From: Bacillus sp. S3
GTDB taxonomy: Bacteria > Bacillota > Bacilli > Bacillales > Cytobacillaceae
Assembly: GCF_005154805.1 (NCBI RefSeq)
Contig: NZ_CP039727.1
Span: forward strand, 1,113,501 to 1,177,500
Direction: 5' to 3'
DNA length: 64,000 nucleotides
Below, in pieces: positions 32,858-41,075 of this stretch; positions within the stretch are counted from its first letter, which is position 1; the number at the start of each line of letters is the position of its first letter. Position numbers and translations under genes: made by a program. Under the pieces are notes generated by a model that saw only the letters and a program-made list of their open reading frames with translations, had not been told where the DNA came from and searched no databases.

Positions 32858-33373
32858 CTATGCAGTCACTTTTGCTTTTGTATTGCCAATCCCTTTTTTG
32901 CTCATTTTTCTGATGAAAGGAACGACCCACCTGTCTAAACCGATTCTACCAGCATTATAACCGGCGGCTAGGATGATAAATCCAAGGAATATGTCTGTTG
33001 GGTTATGAGAAACCGTACCTGCTAAGAAGAAGCTAAAGTTCATGACTAGACCAAAGAACATGGCGGCAGTGGTTAAGCATCCTAGGAGAAGTCCTAAGCC
33101 GATTAATAATTCACCCCAAGGAACGATAAAGTTAAATATGTCTACATTTGGAAGGGCAAATCCTTTTAAGAATTCAACATACCAGCCGTAAACTACGGTA
33201 CCATCCGGCCCTTTCACCGGATTCGCTGTCACACCTTTTAAAAATCCAGATGCGTCAAATCCTCCTGTTATTTTGTGTAACCCTGCTGTAAACCAAGAAT
33301 AGCCGAGGTATAATCGTATGACTGTTAAGAGGACGGCAGAGATTTTATTTTCCCGTAATAATTTGTTAAACAT
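32858..33373 (-). CDS. DoxX family membrane protein
   Basis: A 171-residue DoxX protein with four membrane helices (about residues 14-32, 80-95, 100-120, 124-142). The first loop carries GVTANPVKGPDGTVVYGWY, nearly the same as in the cut-off copy at 1-197. I start at ATG 33373 with GGAAGG upstream; the frame continues to TTG 33421, but that would add a charged tail without a ribosome binding site. It sits alone on the minus strand between two plus-strand genes. DoxX proteins are linked to quinone or thiol redox stress in some bacteria; the role here is not determined. Confidence 0.85.
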   Translation of the reverse strand: MFNKLLRENKISAVLLTVIRLYLGYSWFTAGLHKITGGFDASGFLKGVTANPVKGPDGTVVYGWYVEFLKGFALPNVDIFNFIVPWGELLIGLGLLLGCLTTAAMFFGLVMNFSFFLAGTVSHNPTDIFLGFIILAAGYNAGRIGLDRWVVPFIRKMSKKGIGNTKAKVTA

Positions 33374-33634
33374 AATGCCTTCCGCCTTTCGTTTATTATT
33401 TGTTTCTCTTTCTACTTCCAATATATTAGATTTTTATATAAAAAACATGGCTATAGTAACAAGTTCAAAGTTTGTTCGAAATGTTTTGACAAATAAATGA
33501 ACAGTGCAATAGAAAAAAATGCGTAATCACTTTCATTTTCCAAATCCTTCAATTGTTAAAAAAGTCGAATTTTGTTATTTTATAGTTACATAAATTTTTT
33601 GCCAACCTTTTGTAGAGAAAAAAGGAGAAGACAA

Positions 33635-35872
33635 ATGAGACCTAAACTCGAACACTTTCAACTTAAATGGATCGTTTTCTTTTGCTTGATTACTATGTCC
33701 GAAATTCTTGATATCACCGCTTCATTCTTTCATTCTACTATAGTGGTTTTTCGATATGTCTCAATTGTTGTGCTCCTAGGTATAATCCCATTTCTAATTG
33801 TCACCTTAAAAAGGTGGGTAAACACGGAAGAAGAGCTTATGCAAAACAAACAAAAATTAAACAATATATTTGATACCCTTGATGTAGCTATATGGTCGCA
33901 TGATTTAAAAACAGATACGCTATTCATCACCCAGGGGATTGAAAAATTATATGGATATGAGTCAGAAGATTTTTATCAGGATCATCAACTTTGGAAAAAG
34001 GTTATTTACCCAGACGATTTACCGATTTTGGCAAAAAGAAAAGCAAAAGTTGCTCAGGGAGAAACTGTGACGAGTGAATATCGAATTATTCGGCCAGACG
34101 GGGAAGTGCGCTGGATCTTAGACAGGGGTTTTCCAACGCTTAGTCTGCAAGGGAATCTTGATCATTTTAACAGCGTTTTATTTGATATAACTGATCTGAA
34201 AGAAAGTGAAGACAGGTATCGGAGTTTAGTAGAAATGTCTCCAGATATTATTGCAGTCGTCAGCCAAGATAAAATTGATTATATTAATGAGGCTGGCTGT
34301 AAGTTAGTTGGGGCAAGCCATCCTGAAGAGTTAATTGGACAATCACCGTTGAATTTTGTCCCGGCAGAAATTATTGAAGCCTTCAGAATTAAGGGAGTTA
34401 CACATCATGAAAAAAGTAAGAGACTTGAATTTCAGGTGAAACAACTGAACGGGGAGACCATTGATGTTGAAATGGCTTCCGCACCTATCTTTTATGAAGG
34501 CAGGTTTGCGGTCCAGGTGGTCGGCAGAGATATCACTGAACGAAAGATTGCTGAAAAGACCATTCAAAATATGGCGTATTTTGATTCATTGACAAGTCTG
34601 CCAAACCGAAATCAGTTTAGGAATCACCTTAACGAAGTATTAAATCGGCAGCTAGATAGTAATCTGCTCGCTGTTTTATTTTTAGATCTAGACCGGTTTA
34701 AGGTCATTAATGATACGAAGGGTCATACCGTTGGAGATAAGATTCTTCAAAGGGTGGCGAACAGATTAGAAATGGCCGTTCAAGATGATGGGTTTGTCTC
34801 GAGACAGGGTGGGGACGAATTTATTATTTTACTCGAAGATACGGATAAGGAACGGGCCGCTGTGGTAGCCCAACGAATCCTATATGAATTTTCTAAACCA
34901 TTGGAAGTGAACAGCCAAGAATTCTTTGTCACACCTAGCATTGGCATCAGTCTTTATCCAACAGATGGGTTAGATGAAGAATCCTTAATAAAAAATGCAG
35001 ATATTGCAATGTACCAGGCAAAGGAACGCGGGAAAAATAATTTCCGATTCTATTCCTCCAATTTGAATGGTTTATCGGTTCAGAAAATGGAGATGGAAAA
35101 TGCATTGCGCAAAGCCATAGAAAAGAATCAGTTGGCGCTTTATTATCAGCCGCAGATCTCTTTGGCAACAGGGGAATTAGTTGGAATTGAGGCATTAATT
35201 CGCTGGCAGCATCCGGAACACGGGTTTATTGCCCCTTCTGAATTTATTCCTTTAGCGGAGGAAACTGGGCTGATTGTGCCAATCGGCAAATGGGTGTTGT
35301 GGGAAGCCTGCATACAAAGAAAAGCTTGGGGAAATGCAGGTCTTTGTCATGTTCCAGTCGCCGTCAATGTATCGGTTCGCCAATTTGAAGATGATCATCT
35401 CATTGAATATATTTCAACCGTATTGGATGAGGTAGGACTTGAGGCGGACCAATTGGAACTGGAAATTACCGAAAGTATCATGCAAAACTTGGAGAATTCA
35501 ACGATTATCCTTAATCAACTAAAAAAGCGTGGTGTGCTGCTTTCCATCGATGATTTTGGAACAGGCTATTCTTCGCTAAGTTATTTAAAGCATCTGCCAA
35601 TTGATAAAATCAAAATCGATAAAACATTTGTCGATGATATTATTTATCATTCGAATCAAGGTGTGATGGTTAAAACGATAATTGATATGGGGTTAAATTT
35701 GAATTTTACCGTTATAGCTGAGGGTATTGAAACCGATGAACAACTTTTCTTTTTGAAGAAGAATGAGTGTAAGATTGGTCAAGGGTACTTATTCAGCAAG
35801 CCTATTCCTTCTGAACAAATGGAAGAATATCTTTTGAATACAAACAGAAAAAGTGGTACTCCTAATTCATAA
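33635..35872 (+). CDS. PAS-GGDEF-EAL cyclic-di-GMP protein
   Basis: A 745-residue signalling protein: two N-terminal membrane helices (about residues 10-28 and 32-55), two PAS domains (about 70-195 with a PAC motif, and about 200-320), a GGDEF domain (about 325-485; intact SRQGGDEFIILL) and an EAL domain (about 495-740; GIEALIRW, NVSVRQF, ELEITES, IDDFGTGYSSL, KIDKTFV). Both catalytic motifs look intact, so it could make and break c-di-GMP, with PAS input from the membrane or cytoplasm. The start is ATG 33635 with AAGGAGA upstream rather than 33572. Monocistronic. Confidence 0.92.
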   Translation: MRPKLEHFQLKWIVFFCLITMSEILDITASFFHSTIVVFRYVSIVVLLGIIPFLIVTLKRWVNTEEELMQNKQKLNNIFDTLDVAIWSHDLKTDTLFITQGIEKLYGYESEDFYQDHQLWKKVIYPDDLPILAKRKAKVAQGETVTSEYRIIRPDGEVRWILDRGFPTLSLQGNLDHFNSVLFDITDLKESEDRYRSLVEMSPDIIAVVSQDKIDYINEAGCKLVGASHPEELIGQSPLNFVPAEIIEAFRIKGVTHHEKSKRLEFQVKQLNGETIDVEMASAPIFYEGRFAVQVVGRDITERKIAEKTIQNMAYFDSLTSLPNRNQFRNHLNEVLNRQLDSNLLAVLFLDLDRFKVINDTKGHTVGDKILQRVANRLEMAVQDDGFVSRQGGDEFIILLEDTDKERAAVVAQRILYEFSKPLEVNSQEFFVTPSIGISLYPTDGLDEESLIKNADIAMYQAKERGKNNFRFYSSNLNGLSVQKMEMENALRKAIEKNQLALYYQPQISLATGELVGIEALIRWQHPEHGFIAPSEFIPLAEETGLIVPIGKWVLWEACIQRKAWGNAGLCHVPVAVNVSVRQFEDDHLIEYISTVLDEVGLEADQLELEITESIMQNLENSTIILNQLKKRGVLLSIDDFGTGYSSLSYLKHLPIDKIKIDKTFVDDIIYHSNQGVMVKTIIDMGLNLNFTVIAEGIETDEQLFFLKKNECKIGQGYLFSKPIPSEQMEEYLLNTNRKSGTPNS

Positions 35873-35889
35873 AAGGGGGTACCACTTTT
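35849..35889 (+). terminator. Terminator overlapping the end of the GGDEF-EAL gene
   Basis: AAAAGTGGTAC pairs with GTACCACTTTT; the left arm lies within the last codons and T-rich sequence follows. Confidence 0.75.
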
Positions 35890-35916
35890 TATATGATGTA
35901 CAAGTGTCTACTCGTT

Positions 35917-36306
35917 TTACTGTCCCCATTTCATCGCCACGGTTAAGGTGCAGCAATTACTCGGATGTTGTTGGGTTGGTTCCGTTGTTAGGATGAAATT
36001 CACACCGGATGGGGTAAACTTCGTTATCACTGGCACTTTTAAACCAATAGATTTAATCATTTGATCTACTTCAGCGTTTTTTCCTTGCTGGGCCTCGCTC
36101 ATCAATTTTTTTGAAAAATTAAGATCGCCTAAACGGTCTAATAATATACTTCCTTGTTCCATTAATAGGCGGAATGACTTTACTGAGCCCGCAAAAATTT
36201 TCGTATCAACTGGCGGATACGTACGGGGAATAGGATAGGCTGCGGGGTAGCCGGGATAAGACGGCATTGGGTGAACAGCCGGATAATGAAAAGGGTAGTA
36301 GTACAT
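35917..36306 (-). CDS. Putative spore coat protein (YuzC-like)
   Basis: A 129-residue protein with a Tyr/Pro-rich N-terminus (MYYYPFHYPAVHPMPSYPGY), a middle helical part (SVKSFRLLMEQGSILLDRLG, SEAQQGKNAEVDQMIKSIGL) and a C-terminal beta part ending CCTLTVAMKW. Length and layout resemble the inner spore coat protein YuzC of B. subtilis as I remember it. The promoter fits SigK, the late mother-cell sigma factor that drives many coat genes, which supports a coat role. AAAGGAGAG precedes the ATG. The YuzC link rests on memory and is moderate. Confidence 0.6.
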   Translation of the reverse strand: MYYYPFHYPAVHPMPSYPGYPAAYPIPRTYPPVDTKIFAGSVKSFRLLMEQGSILLDRLGDLNFSKKLMSEAQQGKNAEVDQMIKSIGLKVPVITKFTPSGVNFILTTEPTQQHPSNCCTLTVAMKWGQ

Positions 36307-36345
36307 GCTTCACTCTCCTTTCACCTAGAAAAACACAAGGCCATA

Positions 36346-36373
36346 TACGGTATGAAAGTATTGGATTATTGGT
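36346..36373 (-). promoter_or_regulatory. SigK-type promoter of the spore coat-like gene
   Basis: On the minus strand AC (at 36372-36373), a 17-nt spacer and CATACCGTA (36346-36354) match the SigK consensus AC-N17-CATANNNTA exactly. It lies 40 nt before the start codon. Confidence 0.6.
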
Positions 36374-36395
36374 TCCTTGGAATTTCGAATAGAAA

Positions 36396-36411
36396 CGTGA
36401 TTCAAATCACC
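36396..36411. promoter_or_regulatory. FNR-type box before the haem A synthase-like gene
   Basis: CGTGATTCAAATCACC has the CGTGA/TCACC halves of an FNR/CRP site (8 of 10 consensus positions). TAAATT at 36433-36438 is a plausible -10 box; the centre-to-centre distance is 32 bp, identical to that at the globin promoter. Confidence 0.6.
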
Positions 36412-36480
36412 GTAATGATTGTCCATTTCTGGTAAATTGTAACTGAATTCGAAATTTTCTCAAAATCAGGAGGGGAAAAG

Positions 36481-37419
36481 GTGACAATTAAACGATTAGC
36501 TTTCATCAGCATTCTATTAACCTATTTCTTAATCGTATTTGGAGGCTATGTGGCTTCCTCAAATTCTGGAATGGGATGCGGCCCGGAGTGGCCATTATGT
36601 AATGGGGATGTGGTTCCGACTTTAAAGGGGGATACATTGATTGAATTTGCCCATCGGGTTATTGGAGCAGTCCTTGGGGTGCTGTCCGTCTGGTTATTTT
36701 TTAAGCTCATCCGCACAAAGGTTGAATTTACTGCCCGCTTAGTGGCTTTTTTTATGCTTGGATTGCTGATTTTTCAAGTGCTCTTGGGAGCAATTGTGGT
36801 AGTACGTGATTTGCCTTCGCTGATTATTACGATTCATTTAATCGTGGCCATGCTATTTCTTGCGTGCTTAATTTGGATCTGGAGGTATCCTGGTCTTGAG
36901 GACAGTTCTAAGCCCATTCATTTTATGAAAGGAATGGATAGGGGAGTAATTAGACATCTCAATATTTTACTCATTCTCCTTTTGGTGACACTCGCTTTTG
37001 GTGCTTATATAAAGCATCAATCCTACGGCTTAGCCTGTGGGTGGTTTGGCTGCAAACAATCCTTTTTTCCTTTATCAACTCCGGAGCTATTACAAACGAT
37101 TCATCGAGGGCTGGCGGTTATTTCTACCATTTATATTCTGTTACTGACTTGCTGGGCATATGGAAAAGGATGGGGGAGAAGTCTTCGGCGGCGTCTTGCA
37201 CTAGGAACGTTGACAATACTTATTCAACTTGTGATCGGGGCAGCGCTTGTGGTGACATTTATTGATATTCCATGGGCCGTGCTGCACCTTGCAGTTGCAA
37301 CAGGATTGTTTGCTGTTATAAGTGAGGCAAGGATATACGCCGGGAATGGGCTGATGAAAACAAGCTCTAGCATTATGACAAGCAGAAAATGGCATAGCGG
37401 CAGAGAGAGTCTCGATTAA
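36481..37419 (+). CDS. ctaA: Haem A synthase-like protein (CtaA/COX15 family)
   Basis: A 312-residue membrane protein with eight predicted helices in two four-helix halves. Haem-ligand histidines appear in EFAHRVIGA, TIHLIVAM, TIHRGLAV and VLHLAVAT, and the first extracellular loop has the Cys pair GMGCGPEWPLCNGD, with a second pair in LACGWFGCKQ, as in CtaA. The enzyme oxidises haem O to haem A for cytochrome oxidases. GTG 36481 follows AGGAGGGG. There is no ctaB or cytochrome oxidase operon next to it, so it may be an extra copy; an FNR-type box upstream suggests oxygen control. Confidence 0.85.
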   Translation: MTIKRLAFISILLTYFLIVFGGYVASSNSGMGCGPEWPLCNGDVVPTLKGDTLIEFAHRVIGAVLGVLSVWLFFKLIRTKVEFTARLVAFFMLGLLIFQVLLGAIVVVRDLPSLIITIHLIVAMLFLACLIWIWRYPGLEDSSKPIHFMKGMDRGVIRHLNILLILLLVTLAFGAYIKHQSYGLACGWFGCKQSFFPLSTPELLQTIHRGLAVISTIYILLLTCWAYGKGWGRSLRRRLALGTLTILIQLVIGAALVVTFIDIPWAVLHLAVATGLFAVISEARIYAGNGLMKTSSSIMTSRKWHSGRESLD

Positions 37420-37422
37420 TAC

Positions 37423-37460
37423 AAAAAGCGTGTGGATTTCATGGCATCCACACGCTTTTT
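37423..37460. terminator. Bidirectional terminator between convergent genes
   Basis: A 15-bp perfect stem (AAAAAGCGTGTGGAT with ATCCACACGCTTTTT) with A and T runs inside the arms serves ctaA and the convergent DUF4097 gene. Confidence 0.85.
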
Positions 37461-37461
37461 A

Positions 37462-38337
37462 TTAATGTATCCGAATATTTCCACTAGAAACATCAAGGTC
37501 GATATCATATTTACCAGATCCATGTTTACCTTGAATACTGTGCTTATTAAGCTCTTTCTCAGTCAATGGAAAATCGCTAGAAATGTTTCCGCTGCTAATA
37601 TCGCCGTTAAGAGTGAAGTCCGCGTTATCAGGTAAATCAAGCCCCACATTCCCAGAGCTTACATCAATTTTTACTGAATTTTTCAATTGGTCCATTTGGA
37701 GAGTTAGTCTACCAGATGAAACATCAGCTTCAATCGCACCGGTATAGTGCTTAATTTCAAGGTTACCGGAACTAAGGTCAAAGGTACCTGTTTCCGTCTT
37801 AAGTGAATCTATCTCTACATTACCGGAGCCTACATCCTGTTTCCATTGGTTTACGATAAGATTTCTGAAAGTCATGTTACCAGAACCAATATCAACGGTT
37901 ACTTCATCTAATTTAAGCGGCTTCTCTTTAGACTGACCGGACAAATGTAAATTTCCTGAACCCAAATCAATCACCATATTTCGGTCGTAATCTTTAGGAA
38001 TGTATATCTTTAACTGAGACTTTTCTGAAAACGTAAACCAGTTGAACCAATTAAATCCCTTGCTTTTTACGGAAACCTCCACTGTATCTCCCATTTCTGT
38101 GACCTTTAATGTTTGCTTCCCATTATAAACAGCCTTTAAATTGGAGCGATCCTCCGGAATAATTGTTGTACTAACACTTGATACATCTACTTTTATTACC
38201 TCGGTAGCATTGGTAATGGCTGCTTGCCCGTTTGAATTACTGCCATTGCTTGCACCAAATATTTCAAAGCGGTGGGCCTGATTGAACACTATATATAATC
38301 CGGTTATTACCAATAGCAATACCAATATTCTTTTCAT
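37462..38337 (-). CDS. DUF4097 beta-helix repeat protein
   Basis: A 291-residue protein with an N-terminal membrane anchor or signal (ILVLLLVITGLYIVF, residues 4-18) and an extracellular part built of repeats. The motif D-[hydrophobic]-x-S-G-N/R recurs eight times (DLGSGNLHL, DIGSGNMTF, DVGSGNVEI, DLSSGNLEI, DVSSGRLTL, DVSSGNVGL, DISSGNIS, DVSSGNIRI), about 20 residues apart, as expected for one rung each of a right-handed beta-helix. It resembles LiaG-like DUF4097 proteins linked to envelope stress systems. AAGGGG precedes the ATG. Monocistronic; partner unknown. Confidence 0.85.
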   Translation of the reverse strand: MKRILVLLLVITGLYIVFNQAHRFEIFGASNGSNSNGQAAITNATEVIKVDVSSVSTTIIPEDRSNLKAVYNGKQTLKVTEMGDTVEVSVKSKGFNWFNWFTFSEKSQLKIYIPKDYDRNMVIDLGSGNLHLSGQSKEKPLKLDEVTVDIGSGNMTFRNLIVNQWKQDVGSGNVEIDSLKTETGTFDLSSGNLEIKHYTGAIEADVSSGRLTLQMDQLKNSVKIDVSSGNVGLDLPDNADFTLNGDISSGNISSDFPLTEKELNKHSIQGKHGSGKYDIDLDVSSGNIRIH

Positions 38338-38543
38338 TTTTTAACATCCCCTTTTCTTTCGTACTCCTTCTATATATAGGATAATAAATCCTTCAGGTTT
38401 CCTCCATGTACCGGAGATTTATTTTTATCTAAGACTTAAGGTGTATTAAATGGTTCAACGACTACTTTATTTTCGAATAGCGAAAGATTTTTATCGTTCA
38501 TATTAAAGAAATTGTGTTATTCTTGTTTTTGGAGGTGCAAGAA

Positions 38544-38876
38544 ATGACAAACAAAAAGATTACACCAAAAGAGCTCCATGAAAGATTGCAAAGTGGTGAA
38601 AAGGTAGTCGTATTAGATGTCCGAGCAGAAGAAAAATTCAATGAATTTCATATAAAGGAAAGCCTTAATCTTCCTAAAAATATTATTTTTCAACTAGATG
38701 GAGAAGAAGAGGGGCAGATTTCCTTACCAAAAGATCAGGAAATGATTGTCACATGCACAACAGGGAATTCCGCAGCAAAATGTGCGGCTATTCTAGACAC
38801 ACACAAGTATCATGTGACTGTGTTGGATGGAGGTCTTACAGCGTGGAAAGCATATTTGAGCTCACTGGAAGATTGA
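38544..38876 (+). CDS. Rhodanese-like protein
   Basis: A 110-residue single rhodanese domain: KVVVLDVRAEEKFNEFHIKES (Asp/Arg structural motif) and the active-site loop TCTTGNSAAKC with the sulfur-carrying Cys at about residue 72. It could transfer sulfane sulfur to an acceptor. The start is ATG 38544 with GGAGGTG upstream; the frame from 38514 lacks such a site. First of a closely spaced five-gene run (19-nt gap to the transporter). Physiological partner unknown. Confidence 0.88.
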   Translation: MTNKKITPKELHERLQSGEKVVVLDVRAEEKFNEFHIKESLNLPKNIIFQLDGEEEGQISLPKDQEMIVTCTTGNSAAKCAAILDTHKYHVTVLDGGLTAWKAYLSSLED

Positions 38877-38895
38877 TGGGGAGAGTCCTCTAATC

Positions 38896-39861
38896 ATGCA
38901 AAAATTAAATAAACAACTAGAAAAAATTATGCCTTTCATTACTCCGGTTAGCGTGGTATTGGGTGTGCTGCTCAGTACCTATCTGAAGGATTTTTCTTAT
39001 TTAATCCCGTGGATTTTCGCCTTTATGACCTTCGCTGGAAGTTTAAGTTCTAACTTCAAATCATTAAAAGAGGTCATGATCCATCCGTTTCCCATTTTAT
39101 TAGCGATGATGATCCTGCATGTCCTCATGCCCCTATGGGCCTGGGGAGTTGGGCATATCGCTTTTTCAGGTGATGCCTACACGATCACCGGACTCATTTT
39201 AGGAATGGTTATCCCAACAGGTGTCACAAGCTTTATTTGGGTTTCCATCTATAAAGGCAATATTCCCTTAGTGCTGGCAGTGATCTTGATTGATACATTG
39301 CTTTCGCCAATCCTAGTTCCGCTTTCACTTTCGTTGTTTGTCGGTCAACGGGTTGAACTGGACTTCATCAGTATGATGAAAGGATTATTGGGGATGATTG
39401 TCATTCCTTCCCTTATCGGCATGCTATTAAACCAAGCCACAAAGGGGAAAATTAATGAACAAGTAGGTTCCCGGCTTGCTCCTATTTCAAAAATATGCAT
39501 TGGTATTGTCGTTATGCTGAACGGCTCAGTCGTCGCTCCTTATTTAAAACATATCAATTTGAAGCTTGTTGGTATTGCCTTGACCGTCTTTTTAATCGCC
39601 TTAACAGGGTATTTGTTTTCCTTCCTGTTAGGGAGGCTGATGAAACGAGATCGGGACACGGTAATCACATTGACTTTTTCAGGGGGAATGAGAAATATTA
39701 GTGCAGGTGCTGTACTGGCAGTCTCTTTTTTTCCGGCCGCAGTTGCGGTACCAGTGGTTGTTGGCATGTTATTTCAACAAATCCTTGCCTCAACGAATGG
39801 ATATTTCCTCGATCGCTTTTACCATAAAAAAGTCCATGAACAAGAATCAGTTGCTCTATAA
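38896..39861 (+). CDS. BASS-family transporter (bile acid:sodium symporter-like)
   Basis: A 321-residue protein with about ten membrane segments typical of the bile acid:Na+ symporter superfamily, including the discontinuous-helix regions LILGMVIPTGVTSFIWVSIY and TLTFSGGMRNISAGAVLAV. Bacterial members carry organic anions, for example pantothenate or keto acids; the substrate here is unknown. It starts 19 nt after the rhodanese stop with GGGGAGAG upstream, and is followed after 24 nt by a dipeptidase gene, so it may bring in a compound handled by these enzymes. Confidence 0.85.
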   Translation: MQKLNKQLEKIMPFITPVSVVLGVLLSTYLKDFSYLIPWIFAFMTFAGSLSSNFKSLKEVMIHPFPILLAMMILHVLMPLWAWGVGHIAFSGDAYTITGLILGMVIPTGVTSFIWVSIYKGNIPLVLAVILIDTLLSPILVPLSLSLFVGQRVELDFISMMKGLLGMIVIPSLIGMLLNQATKGKINEQVGSRLAPISKICIGIVVMLNGSVVAPYLKHINLKLVGIALTVFLIALTGYLFSFLLGRLMKRDRDTVITLTFSGGMRNISAGAVLAVSFFPAAVAVPVVVGMLFQQILASTNGYFLDRFYHKKVHEQESVAL

Positions 39862-39885
39862 ATTTAGCCAAAAGGGGTTTTTGGA

Positions 39886-40821
39886 TTGAATATTATCGAT
39901 CTCCATTGTGATGCTTTGATGAAGCTTCAAGAAGCCAATGGGACATTACGATTTGCGGATGCACCGGAATTACTTACAAATAAATCCAGGTTGCAGCAAG
40001 GCAAAGTCAAGGTACAATGCTTTGCGATTTTTATTGAACCAGATATTAAGGGAGATCAGAAATTTCAAGTCGCACTTGAGCAAATCGATTATTTTTACAA
40101 AGAAGTGCTGGGGAAAAATCCGGACATGGTTCATATCAGGGAATGGTCTGATTTTGATCGGTTAAAACTTGGCCAGATTGGTGCAATGTTAACGTTGGAA
40201 GGTGTAGATGCCATTGGAAACGACCTATCGAAGCTCCATATTCTTTTCCAGCTCGGGGTTCGCTCTGTTGGTCTAACTTGGAACCAAGCAAATCTTGCCG
40301 CGGACGGTGCCGGCGAACCGCGAGGTGGGGGACTAACGGTATTTGGAAAAGAGATTGTAGAGTTTAATAACGAACATCAAATCCTGACTGATGTATCGCA
40401 TTTAAGCGATAAAGGAATTTGGGAGGTCATTGAATTAGCCAAATATCCGATTGCGAGCCACTCCAATGCGCGGGCACTATGTCATCATCCGCGCAACATA
40501 ACAAATGAACAGGCGGAAGCGATGTTTGCCAAAGGCGGTCTGATTCACGTTGTGTATCATCCACCATTTATTAAAGAATCTGGCGAGGTTTTTATTAACG
40601 ACCTTGTGAAGCATATTGATCATTTTTGTTCACTAGGAGGCGTAAAGCAACTTGGTCTAGGCTCTGATTTCGATGGAATATCCACTTTTGTAACTGATTT
40701 AGCAGATGCCTCTATGAGCCAAAATCTCATAAATGAACTGTTAAAGCATTTTAAAGAGGAAGAAGTGAGGGGATTTGCTTCCGAAAACTTCTTAAACCAT
40801 CGGCCAGGGATCGGAAGATAA
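39886..40821 (+). CDS. Membrane dipeptidase-like protein (peptidase M19)
   Basis: A 311-residue zinc dipeptidase of the renal dipeptidase family. Zinc ligands fit IDLHCDAL (HxD), LTLEGVDAIG (bridging Glu), VSHLSDKG (His) and ASHSNARAL (His), with the later GSDFDG Asp. No membrane anchor or signal peptide is present, so it is a cytosolic form. The start is TTG 39886 with AAGGGG upstream. It is third in the rhodanese-BASS-dipeptidase-HTH-DUF488 run. M19 enzymes accept dipeptides including D-residue-containing ones and some beta-lactams; natural substrate unknown. Confidence 0.88.
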   Translation: MNIIDLHCDALMKLQEANGTLRFADAPELLTNKSRLQQGKVKVQCFAIFIEPDIKGDQKFQVALEQIDYFYKEVLGKNPDMVHIREWSDFDRLKLGQIGAMLTLEGVDAIGNDLSKLHILFQLGVRSVGLTWNQANLAADGAGEPRGGGLTVFGKEIVEFNNEHQILTDVSHLSDKGIWEVIELAKYPIASHSNARALCHHPRNITNEQAEAMFAKGGLIHVVYHPPFIKESGEVFINDLVKHIDHFCSLGGVKQLGLGSDFDGISTFVTDLADASMSQNLINELLKHFKEEEVRGFASENFLNHRPGIGR

Positions 40822-40844
40822 ACTGTTATAAAGGAGATAATCCA

Positions 40845-41075
40845 TTGTACCTTACAATAAAAGAAACAGCAGACTATTTATCGGTACCAGAGACAACCGT
40901 TAAAAGCCTTATCCAGCAAAAAAAAATTCGCGCCTTATTTGATGGCAGCGACTATTTAATTTACAAAGACCAATTCAACACTCATCTGAAACAGGTGGAA
41001 AAATACAAGGAATTGATTGAAGAAATCCTAAGCGAACCAATTCCGGATAGCATCGACGTAAAGGACGAGGATTAA
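40845..41075 (+). CDS. Small excisionase-type helix-turn-helix protein
   Basis: A 76-residue protein: MYLTIKETADYLSVPETTVK and the following SLIQQKKIRALFDGSDYLIYKD form the MerR-like winged helix of the excisionase/HTH_17 family, and the acidic C-terminal tail (EEILSEPIPDSIDVKDED) is predicted helical then disordered. It starts at TTG 40845 with AAGGAG 8 nt upstream. It overlaps the DUF488 gene by one base. No phage or integrase genes are near, so it is probably a small DNA-binding protein rather than a true excisionase. Confidence 0.8.
   Translation: MYLTIKETADYLSVPETTVKSLIQQKKIRALFDGSDYLIYKDQFNTHLKQVEKYKELIEEILSEPIPDSIDVKDED

Noticed and set aside
33374..33421. Longer DoxX form starting at TTG 33421
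   Set aside because: No ribosome binding site, and the added residues are a charged tail absent from the paralogue at the window start.
40845..41075. Phage excisionase
   Set aside because: The helix-turn-helix is of the excisionase type, but there is no integrase, attachment site or other phage gene nearby, and it is coupled to DUF488.
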